From: Sva-07 sp035527095
GTDB taxonomy: Bacteria; Actinomycetota; Acidimicrobiia; Acidimicrobiales; Ilumatobacteraceae
DNA length: 13,284 nucleotides
Reading direction: 5' to 3'
Assembly (NCBI GenBank): GCA_035527095.1
Contig: DATLBC010000007.1
Location: forward strand, 1 to 13,284
This document shows positions 6,926 through 13,284 of this stretch, one piece after another. Under the pieces are notes generated by a model, which searched no databases, was not told the DNA's origin, and saw only the letters and a program-made list of their open reading frames with translations. Both the position numbers and the translations under genes were made by a program. The stretch's first letter is position 1; the number at the start of each line of letters is the position of its first letter.

Positions 6926-7387
6926 TCAGTCGCCTGTCGGTGCGGCAGCAGCAGGCTTGGCGGCGGTCTTCTTGGCGGCGGTCTTCTTTGCGGTGGTCTT
7001 CTTCGCCGTCGACTTCTTTGCGGTGGTCTTCTTGGCCGTGGTGCTTGTCGGGCTCGCCGCCGCAGGACCGTCCGCTGCAGACTTCGATGTCTCCGGCGCG
7101 GTCTTCGTGCGTCCGGGCACGACCTTGGTCGCGACGGCTCCAGCGGTGCTGACGGTGAGGCCTGCGCCTCTGGCGACCAGTTCGCCGCTGGTGCGGATGG
7201 CGCCGCCTGCGACGACACCGGTCAGCTCGGTCATGCGACCGAGTTGATTCGACACGGTGGTTCCGGTTCGGGCGATGGCGTCGCCGGCCCCGGAGCCTTC
7301 AGGGTTCCAGTCGTGCATCTTCTTCCAGGCGAACCAACCGCCGACTGCGGCTGCGCCACCGATCAGTGTTGTCTCGAGTGCTCCCAT
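6926..7387 (-). CDS. Membrane-anchored protein with histone-H1-like Lys/Ala tail
   Basis: The protein has 153 residues from ATG 7387, with AGGAGG seven bases upstream (7395-7400). It has three parts. Residues 5-21 form a hydrophobic, glycine-rich helix (TLIGGAAAVGGWFAW) followed by KKMHDWNP. Residues 30-92 are small-residue rich with valine/alanine patches (TELTGVVAGGAIRTSGELVA) and could be amphipathic or a second membrane-associated stretch. Residues 117-145 are five-residue repeats of the type KKTTA/KKSTA/KKTAA, as in the C-terminal tails of histone H1, mycobacterial HupB and bacterial Hc1-like proteins. Such tails bind DNA, RNA or polyphosphate. No HU fold is present, so this is not a HupB. 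It lies 57 bp downstream of the ATPase on the same strand, probably in one operon. I do not recognise the family; its function is unknown. Confidence 0.75.
   Translation of the reverse strand: MGALETTLIGGAAAVGGWFAWKKMHDWNPEGSGAGDAIARTGTTVSNQLGRMTELTGVVAGGAIRTSGELVARGAGLTVSTAGAVATKVVPGRTKTAPETSKSAADGPAAASPTSTTAKKTTAKKSTAKKTTAKKTAAKKTAAKPAAAAPTGD
6957..7046. repeat. Six 15-bp tandem repeats encoding the Lys/Ala tail
   Basis: Units begin at 6957, 6972, 6987, 7002, 7017 and 7032. Units one and two are identical (TTGGCGGCGGTCTTC); units three and five are identical (TTTGCGGTGGTCTTC); units four and six are diverged. The period equals five codons, so unit gain or loss would change tail length without shifting the frame. 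Confidence 0.85.
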
Positions 7388-7444
7388 TGGACTTCCTCCT
7401 CATTCCGGTTGTTTGTGGTTGTCTGATTCGGTCGCAAGCGGCCA

Positions 7445-10400
7445 TCACATCGAGGCCGGGACCTCGATGATGTTCGCGGGTGTTCCGGTGTCGATGGCTT
7501 CGACGGCGCGCAGCATCCCGGCGGCGCTGTCGTGGTCGGCGATGCGCTGCCCAATGTGTTCGACCAGTCGGGGCATCCCGACGGACAGGCCGGTGGCTCC
7601 GATGGCGGCCGAGGTGGCGGTCGCCCATCCGACCGGTCCGAGTGGGCGACATCCGAAGAACTGGCTCAGCCCAGGGGTCTGGATCGTCACCACGAGCGCG
7701 CCGACGCTGATCGCCGTTGCCCCGATGACGGTCGGGCTCCGGCCACCCGATACCAGGGTTTGGGCGAGCTGTGTGCCGACGAGCCCGGCGAGCGCGACGG
7801 TTCGGGCGCGTGTCGGTGTTCCGGTCATGCTCGCCATCGTCCACGCTGCGGCAGCTCCGGCGGCGGTGGTCCCGGCGCGTATCGCGATCTCGCGGATCAA
7901 CGCGTCGCCGAGTGATGCGTCGGGCCCTTCATGGAGCAGACGCTCCGGCGTCTTGTCAGGTGGCTCGCGTAGTGCGATCGCCAGTGCCGGTGCCATGTCG
8001 GTGAGCAGGTTGACAAGGAGCAGCTGGCGCGCATTGACCGGCGATGTGCCGGTGATCGCGGTACCGGCGAGGATGAAGCCGATTTCGCCGAGGTTGCCGC
8101 CCACCAGGATTGCCACGGCTGAGCGGACCGATTCCCACATCGCTCGTCCCTCGACGATCGCATCGATGATGGTCTCGATCCGATCGTCGGTGACGACGAC
8201 GTCGGCGACCGCGCGCGCTGCTGCGTTGCCGTTCCCTCCGCCGAGTGCGATGCCGGCATCCGCGAGGCGGATCGCTGCGGCGTCGTTTGCGCCGTCACCG
8301 GTCATGGCGACCGAGCGTCCCGTTCGCTGGTATGCCTCGACGATTCGAACCTTCTGTGACGGCGTGACGCGGGCGAAGACGGAGACCTCGGTGATGATCT
8401 CGTCGAGGGCGTCGTCGTCCATTGCGTCGAGTTCGGCGCCGACCACGACGCGACCACCGTTGAGCATGCCGAGTTCGGCGGCTATGGCCTCGGCGGTGCT
8501 TGCGTGGTCGCCGGTGATCATGGCGACATTGACGCCCGCAGCGCGGACATCGCGCAGGGCTGCGGCTGCACTCGGGCGAATGGGGTCGGCGAGCGCGATG
8601 AATCCGAGAAGCTCGAGATCGGAGGGCACGTCGTCGATCGAGATCTCGGCGTTCGACTTCCCTGCCGCCTCGGCGACTGCGAGCACGCGCAGTCCACGTC
8701 TGCCCAGCCGGTCGACATCGTCGTGCAGGCGCACCAGTGCCGCTTCGCCCAGTCGCTCGGTACGTCCGTTGCGTCGCCATGTGGTGCATTGGGGAAGCAC
8801 CACTTCGGGTGCGCCCTTGACCGAGATCAGTCGTCGCGATCTCCGTGTCGAGCCGAGCACAACGTGGTACCCGCGGCGCGATTCGAAGGGGATCTCTTGG
8901 AGACGTGACCAGCCATCGACCCCGTCGGCATCGGCGACTCCGGTTGCATGGGCGGCGGTCAGGATCGCTTGGTCGGTGGCGTGGGGTAGAGGACCGTTGC
9001 CGTTGGGGGCGGGCGTCGCCCGTGCAGCGGCTGCAACGAGTGCTCGACCGTCGGCGGACAGTTCGCCGAGCAGTTCGTCGTTGCCGTCGATCGACACCAG
9101 GACGAGGCTGATCGAGTTCTCGGTGAGCGTGCCGGTCTTGTCGAAGCAGATCTGGTCCACTCGTCCGAGCGCCTCGAGCGCGCGCGGATTCCGGACGAGA
9201 GCGTTGTTGGCGGCAAGCCGGCGAGCTGCGGCGACCTGCGAGAGTGTGGCGAGAGCGGGGAGGCCCTCCGGAACGGCGGCGACCATCAGGCTCACGCCGG
9301 TGCCGACGGCGTCACGCATCGGCTGACCACGTGCGAGTCCGAGGCCCGTGACCGCGGCCCCACCGATGAGTGACACGGGCAAGGTCATCTTCGTGAGATA
9401 GCCGAGACGCTGTTCGACCCCGGACGGTGGCGGATCCCCGGCAGCCGCCGCGCTCCGGCCGGTCTCGGTGTCAGTACCGACGGCGACGACCAGCGCGGTG
9501 ACGTTGCCGGCCGCGATCGACGAACCCTCGAACAGCATCGAGGTCTGCTCCGGAATCGGAGCACCGGGCGTGGCGGCGCTCGACTTCGCAACGGGAAGCG
9601 ACTCGCCGGTGATCGTCGACTCGTCAACCTCGAGATTCTCCGACTCCAGGATGCGACTGTCGGCCGGCACCGTCTCGCCGGCCTGGAGTTCGATGACGTC
9701 GCCGACCACGAGCGTGTCGCTGGGAACCTGCACCGTTGCACCCGCCATGCGCACCGTGACCATCGAGTCACCAGAGCGCTCCAGACGTTGCAGCGACCGC
9801 TCGGTCTGCATCCGCTGCGCCGCTCCGACCAGCGCGTTCGTGCCGACGACACCGCCGACCAAGGCAGCATCGACGGCCGACCCGACCGCTGCGGACAGCG
9901 CGGCACCGAGCCCGAGCAACGGCGTGAGCGGGTTGGCGAGTTCTTCGGTGAGGGCCTGGGCCAACCCGATCGGTCCCTTGACGGCCCGAGCCGTCGACGC
10001 GGCGTGCCGGCGATCGCGTTCGACCGCTTCGAGCCCGTCTTCGGTCGTTCCGAGTCGGGCGAGCGTTTCGGATGCGTCGAGCTCGTGCCAGGGATCGCGC
10101 GGCGCCGATCGCGGCGGCCGCTGACCGGCCGCCCGGCGACCCGATGCGGCGCCGAGACCCACCGACACCAGGGCGGTGCCGTTGATCGGCAGCAGAGCCC
10201 GTTCGGTCGCTGTTCTCGCCGGACCGAGCAGCGACCACAGCCCGCCGGTGGACGCACCGGACAGAGCGAGGAGCGCACTGCGGCGGCTCACCTCGCGAGC
10301 GGTGTCGACGGCATTGACGACCCGCCACGCATTTTCCAAGCCTGCTCCGACGACGAGGTGGGCTCCCCATGGGATGCGATGGCCCTCGCATTCCACACCG

Positions 10401-11944
10401 AGACCGATGTCGGCGGCCCGGAGGGCACTGGTGTAGGCCGTTCCGAGATACATCACGACGTGACCGTCGCGCTGGAGGTCACCGATCTCGTCCACGAGCG
10501 TCGACGCTGTCAACCGACGCTCGATCCCGAGCCGGACGGCGAGCGCGTCGGTCCCACCCGCGAGCACCACCTCGAGTTCGGACCGTTGGGCTGCGTCGAC
10601 GATCTCGTCGGCGAGCGCCACGGGTTCGGCTTGGATGGCGACGAGGGCGAGCAGGCTGTCGTGCTTCCAGAGACCGAGCACCTTGCGGCCGCCCGCCCCG
10701 AGGAGACGAGCCCGATTCTTGGCGCCGCGTGGGAGCACCGATTCGTTCTGATCGAGCGGATGGAGACGCCAACTGCGCCAGCTCCGCTCCTCGAACGGAT
10801 GATCGCGGTCGAACAACGTGTGCGTCCGTTTTGCGATCTCCACGGGATCGGCGTCCGAGGCGAAGCCGACGACGTCAGCGACGGCCCAGATCTCCGAGGT
10901 GACCGTGCGCGCCTCGATGACCAGGGTGTCGACCCGATCGAGCCGCCTGAGTGCCTCGGGATCCATCGTGAGCACGTCGTGCTGCGACAGGACCCGGTCG
11001 AACTCGGCAGCGAACGCTTCGCGTCCGAGCGTTGCCGCCTTCGGGATGCCGGAGAGCAGCAGTTTCGAGGCTCGGCGCGGATCCCTCGTCACGCCGAGCA
11101 CCGCACCCGTGGCGCCGAGCGACGCCAGCCCGGCGCGATCGGAGTATGTCTCGATCGGACCCTTCGGCAGGGCGACCGGACGCTTCTCGAACCGCTCGGC
11201 GGGATGACCGACGCTGTGCCGACCCTGCACCAACGCCGGCTCGCGGCGCTTCCACGTGGCGTTGCGGGATTGCTGCTCGCCCAACTTGATCGACCGGTGG
11301 CCGATGTCGACGATCAGCCCGAGCGGCCCCTGCCCGAGCGCCTGCGCCGCCGCGTTCGTCGTGGTCATCACGACATCAGCAGTCGGCGGCCCCAACCTGC
11401 CTTCGAGGAAACGACGCACTCGTGGCGCATTGTCGGCAACGCTCACGAGTCCAGGGATCTCAGCCGGCAGACGAATGAAGTGCAACGCCTGCGCAGCAGT
11501 CGCATAGCCGAGTCCGGCGACGTCGGCGGCGATACCGAACACGTTGAGGTGGATCGGCATGCGATCCGCCGGATGGTCGGCCCGGTCGTGCGGGAACCGT
11601 GCGTCGGCGACGTCGTGGAGCTCCTCGACCGTCTCGAGCGATTCGATCAGGTCATCGGCATCGAGCGCCGCAGGATCGAACACGACGATGAGACGACCAA
11701 CGACGGCATCGACCTCGGCCCACTCGACCCCGTCGAGGCGCTCGATGGCGGCCTTGGCGTCGGCGACCAGAGCAGCGTGCTCCGGGCGATCGGCCCCCCG
11801 CATCTCGATGTGGGCATGGCCATCATCGGAAACATGCACACGACGTTCAAGGCGACCCTCGGCGTTGCCCAACAACCGCATGCCGGTCCGCAACGCGGTG
11901 ATGGGGTTGAGAAGTTGGGTGAGTGAAGGGGATGGTGGGGACAT
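7445..11944 (-). CDS. Giant CtpI-like P-type ATPase with a degenerate N-terminal ATPase half
   Basis: This is a cation pump of 1,499 residues from ATG 11944. The frame is open 95 codons further, but that part is arginine-rich and overlaps the divergent gene's leader. Residues 33-110 resemble a heavy-metal-associated domain without CxxC. The C-terminal half is a complete pump: actuator TGES (779-782), membrane motif PEGLP (892-896), DKTGTL with phosphorylated D935, KGAPE, MITGDH, and hinge TGDGAND (1215-1221), then about six membrane segments. PEGLP points to the P2-like/CtpE-CtpI side rather than copper or zinc pumps. The N-terminal half is a decayed copy: LRRLDRVDTLVIEARTVTS (332-350) aligns with the segment around D935, with Glu344 at the Asp position, and VMYLGTAYT (497-505) replaces MTGDGAND. 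Mycobacterial CtpI has a similar size. The transported ion is unknown. The gene heads a minus-strand run with the lysine-tailed protein. Confidence 0.92.
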   Translation of the reverse strand: MSPPSPSLTQLLNPITALRTGMRLLGNAEGRLERRVHVSDDGHAHIEMRGADRPEHAALVADAKAAIERLDGVEWAEVDAVVGRLIVVFDPAALDADDLIESLETVEELHDVADARFPHDRADHPADRMPIHLNVFGIAADVAGLGYATAAQALHFIRLPAEIPGLVSVADNAPRVRRFLEGRLGPPTADVVMTTTNAAAQALGQGPLGLIVDIGHRSIKLGEQQSRNATWKRREPALVQGRHSVGHPAERFEKRPVALPKGPIETYSDRAGLASLGATGAVLGVTRDPRRASKLLLSGIPKAATLGREAFAAEFDRVLSQHDVLTMDPEALRRLDRVDTLVIEARTVTSEIWAVADVVGFASDADPVEIAKRTHTLFDRDHPFEERSWRSWRLHPLDQNESVLPRGAKNRARLLGAGGRKVLGLWKHDSLLALVAIQAEPVALADEIVDAAQRSELEVVLAGGTDALAVRLGIERRLTASTLVDEIGDLQRDGHVVMYLGTAYTSALRAADIGLGVECEGHRIPWGAHLVVGAGLENAWRVVNAVDTAREVSRRSALLALSGASTGGLWSLLGPARTATERALLPINGTALVSVGLGAASGRRAAGQRPPRSAPRDPWHELDASETLARLGTTEDGLEAVERDRRHAASTARAVKGPIGLAQALTEELANPLTPLLGLGAALSAAVGSAVDAALVGGVVGTNALVGAAQRMQTERSLQRLERSGDSMVTVRMAGATVQVPSDTLVVGDVIELQAGETVPADSRILESENLEVDESTITGESLPVAKSSAATPGAPIPEQTSMLFEGSSIAAGNVTALVVAVGTDTETGRSAAAAGDPPPSGVEQRLGYLTKMTLPVSLIGGAAVTGLGLARGQPMRDAVGTGVSLMVAAVPEGLPALATLSQVAAARRLAANNALVRNPRALEALGRVDQICFDKTGTLTENSISLVLVSIDGNDELLGELSADGRALVAAAARATPAPNGNGPLPHATDQAILTAAHATGVADADGVDGWSRLQEIPFESRRGYHVVLGSTRRSRRLISVKGAPEVVLPQCTTWRRNGRTERLGEAALVRLHDDVDRLGRRGLRVLAVAEAAGKSNAEISIDDVPSDLELLGFIALADPIRPSAAAALRDVRAAGVNVAMITGDHASTAEAIAAELGMLNGGRVVVGAELDAMDDDALDEIITEVSVFARVTPSQKVRIVEAYQRTGRSVAMTGDGANDAAAIRLADAGIALGGGNGNAAARAVADVVVTDDRIETIIDAIVEGRAMWESVRSAVAILVGGNLGEIGFILAGTAITGTSPVNARQLLLVNLLTDMAPALAIALREPPDKTPERLLHEGPDASLGDALIREIAIRAGTTAAGAAAAWTMASMTGTPTRARTVALAGLVGTQLAQTLVSGGRSPTVIGATAISVGALVVTIQTPGLSQFFGCRPLGPVGWATATSAAIGATGLSVGMPRLVEHIGQRIADHDSAAGMLRAVEAIDTGTPANIIEVPASM

Positions 11945-12118
11945 GGCCGGGGGCAGCCTCTGTGGACTTCTCGACAACTCTGAACGACTCGAACGGCGAG
12001 GGCGCCGCCCACATTGGGTGAACGTTCGCAAGCGCTGACGAATCACCGTTGATGGGTCGTGACTGTTGCCGGCGGCATCGGTTCGTTCGTGCGCGCCGAT
12101 GTTGCAGACGTCGTTCGC

Positions 12119-12154
12119 GGGTTTCACCCCTTCTGGGTGTCGATGCTCGACACC
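12119..12154. promoter_or_regulatory. Overlapping inverted repeats in the divergent spacer
   Basis: The 275-bp spacer between the ATPase and SHOCT genes holds GGTGTCGATGCTCGACACC (12136-12154), an 8-bp perfect inverted repeat with a 3-base centre, 65 bp before the SHOCT start. Upstream, CACCC (12125-12129) can pair with GGGTG (12135-12139), and GGGT (12119-12122) with ACCC (12126-12129), so the three stems compete for shared bases. It may be an operator or an RNA switch. I see no convincing promoter boxes in the rest of the spacer. Confidence 0.4.
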
Positions 12155-12219
12155 GAATGTGAAACTCTGCGGTCTTGACCGGGTGGCATTGGGCCTCTCA
12201 CGTACTTCGGAGGTGCAAA

Positions 12220-12612
12220 ATGCTCGCATACGACTACCCGCTGCTGGGCCTGTTCTGGTCCATGTTCGTCTTCTTCCTGTTCTTCGCCTGGCTGATGCTG
12301 TTGTTTCGCGTGTTCGCCGACATCTTCCGCAACCGGGACATGGGCGGTTGGGGCAAGGCGCTCTGGTCGATCTTCGTCATCCTCGTGCCGTTCCTCGGTG
12401 TGTTCGTGTATGTCATTGCCCATGGCAACGAGATGACCCAACGTGACATCGCAGCCGCTCAGGAGAGTGACGCCCAGTTCCGTGCCTATGTGCAGGAGAC
12501 CGCCGGAACCGGCGGCTCGGCTGAGGAAATCGAGAAGCTCGCTGGCCTTCGCGACAGTGGAGTGATCACCGAGCAGGAGTTCGCAGCGCAGAAGGCGAAG
12601 TTGCTGGCCTGA
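12220..12612 (+). CDS. Two-helix membrane protein with SHOCT domain
   Basis: The protein has 130 residues from ATG 12220. GGAGGT ends eight bases before the start, which decides for this ATG over an upstream in-frame TTG at 12175. Residues 7-31 (LLGLFWSMFVFFLFFAWLML) and 44-67 (WGKALWSIFVILVPFLGVFV) are membrane helices, a layout like the PLDc_N region of cardiolipin-synthase-type proteins. Between them lies a short loop, FRNRDMGG. A polar linker then leads to a SHOCT domain at 100-130 (EEIEKLAGLRDSGVITEQEF), a short C-terminal module thought to aid oligomerisation. There is no phosphodiesterase domain. Such proteins are common in actinobacteria and their function is not established. It probably shares an mRNA with the sulfatase 15 bp downstream. 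Confidence 0.85.
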   Translation: MLAYDYPLLGLFWSMFVFFLFFAWLMLLFRVFADIFRNRDMGGWGKALWSIFVILVPFLGVFVYVIAHGNEMTQRDIAAAQESDAQFRAYVQETAGTGGSAEEIEKLAGLRDSGVITEQEFAAQKAKLLA

Positions 12613-12627
12613 GCGCCGGACACGACG

Positions 12628-13284
12628 ATGACGACACACTTCAACGGCAAGATCGCCCTCGACATCCGCGATTCGGAACTCGACTGGGAACCGTTTCTCG
12701 CTCCGAAGGCTCCCGCGGGCGCACCGAACGTGCTGTTCCTCGCCTGGGACGACCTCGGCTACGCCACCATGGACACGTTCGGCGGCCCGGTCCAGTGTCC
12801 GAACATGGCCCGCATCGCCGAACGAGGTGTGAAGTTCGCCAACTTCCACACGACCGCACTGTGCTCGCCCACCCGTGCGTCGCTGCTGACGGGGCGGAAC
12901 GCGACGTCGAACGGCATGGCGACCATCGCCGAGTTCGCCTCGGGGTTCCCCGGGATCTCCACTCGCATCCCCTTCGAGAACGGGTTCATCTCCGAGGTTC
13001 TTGCCGAGCGGGGCTACAACACCTACTGCGTGGGTAAGTGGCACCTCACGCCGGGTGAAGAGTGCAATCTGGCGGCCTACAAGGGCCGGTGGCCGCTCGG
13101 TCGCGGCTTCGAGCGCTTCTACGGCTGGCTCGGCGGCGAGACCAACTCGTTCTTCCCCGACCTCGTGTACGACAACCATCCAATCGAGCCCCCCGCTCGT
13201 CCCGAGGACGGCTACCACCTCGCCGACGACATGGCCGACAAGGCGGTCGAGTTCATCCGCGACGCCAAGGTGATCGATCCCGAC
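12628..13284 (+). CDS. Type I sulfatase, AtsA/AtsD-like (3' end outside window)
   Basis: 219 residues are visible from ATG 12628 and the frame is still open at the window end. Type I sulfatases hydrolyse sulfate esters using formylglycine made from a cysteine or serine. The metal-binding DD (41-42, in FLAWDDLGY), the signature CSPTRASLLTGR (79-90) with C79 as the residue to be converted, and VGKWHL (135-140, K137 and H139) are all intact. The start resembles long actinobacterial arylsulfatases, which have about 780 residues, so roughly a quarter to a third is seen here. There is no signal peptide: the N-terminus is polar and acidic, which implies a cytosolic enzyme or one bound to the membrane in another way. 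The Cys form needs formylglycine-generating enzyme or an equivalent from elsewhere in the genome. The start lacks a strong ribosome site (only GCCGGA nearby), so coupling to the SHOCT gene 15 bp upstream is likely. Substrate unknown. Confidence 0.93.
   Translation, partial: MTTHFNGKIALDIRDSELDWEPFLAPKAPAGAPNVLFLAWDDLGYATMDTFGGPVQCPNMARIAERGVKFANFHTTALCSPTRASLLTGRNATSNGMATIAEFASGFPGISTRIPFENGFISEVLAERGYNTYCVGKWHLTPGEECNLAAYKGRWPLGRGFERFYGWLGGETNSFFPDLVYDNHPIEPPARPEDGYHLADDMADKAVEFIRDAKVIDPD

Noticed and set aside
7257..11926. Long plus-strand open frames (689 and 712 codons) opposite the ATPase
   Set aside because: They are antisense shadows of the ATPase coding frame; the opposite strand carries TGES, PEGLP, DKTGT and TGDGAND motifs.
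12175..12203. TTGACC as a -35 box for the SHOCT gene
   Set aside because: At 17 bases the -10 would be TCACGT, which lacks the key A, and the transcript would start at the ribosome binding site.
11945..12229. N-terminal extension of the ATPase (95 codons)
   Set aside because: It is arginine-rich, overlaps the leader and first codons of the divergent SHOCT gene, and has no domain character.
12124..13218. 364-codon minus-strand open frame opposite the SHOCT and sulfatase genes
   Set aside because: It runs antisense through two genes with clear motifs, and no family features are visible in it.
1..13284. CRISPR array, tRNA or rRNA genes
   Set aside because: I found no spaced direct repeats of CRISPR type and no tRNA-like or rRNA-like sequence by eye; a covariance-model search would be needed to exclude small RNAs.

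Overview
The window is 13.3 kb of high-GC DNA. GC-rich third codon positions, frequent GTG/TTG starts and the protein families (actinobacterial-type MobF relaxase, CtpI-like giant P-type ATPase, SHOCT membrane protein, AtsA/AtsD-like sulfatase) suggest an actinobacterium. An Acidimicrobiia-type lineage is my guess from recalled similarity; no phylogenetic marker gene is present.

Left part (1-4200): the remains or edge of a mobilisable element. A gene tail (1-60) is followed by a small excisionase-type helix-turn-helix protein (180-512) and a 1,095-residue MobF relaxase/helicase (595-3882). There is no type IV secretion gene, integrase or proven oriT in view. The 318 bp after the relaxase hold a small ORF that seems frame-broken, plus a GC-rich hairpin.

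Middle part (4201-6804): a DUF1269-type glycine-rich membrane protein (minus strand) lies divergent from a SulP/SLC26 anion permease with a STAS domain (plus strand). A 15-base inverted-repeat region sits in the spacer. A 31-residue one-helix microprotein with a strong ribosome binding site lies tail-to-tail with the permease.

Right part (6926-13284): a minus-strand block reads in the order P-type ATPase (11944-7445), then a membrane-anchored protein with a histone-H1-like lysine/alanine tail (7387-6926), then the microprotein (6804-6709). It looks like one transcription unit. Divergent from it, on the plus strand, are a two-helix SHOCT protein and, 15 bp downstream, a type I sulfatase cut by the window end.

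The most remarkable object is the P-type ATPase. Its N-terminal half is a second, degenerate P-type ATPase core in which the phosphorylated Asp motif DKTGTLT has become EARTVTS, and which has no recognisable actuator domain. It is encoded upstream of a one-helix microprotein and a basic-tailed membrane protein, which could be accessory subunits. The permease, sulfatase and small membrane proteins fit a role in ion, anion or envelope homeostasis, but that link is inferred from gene order alone.
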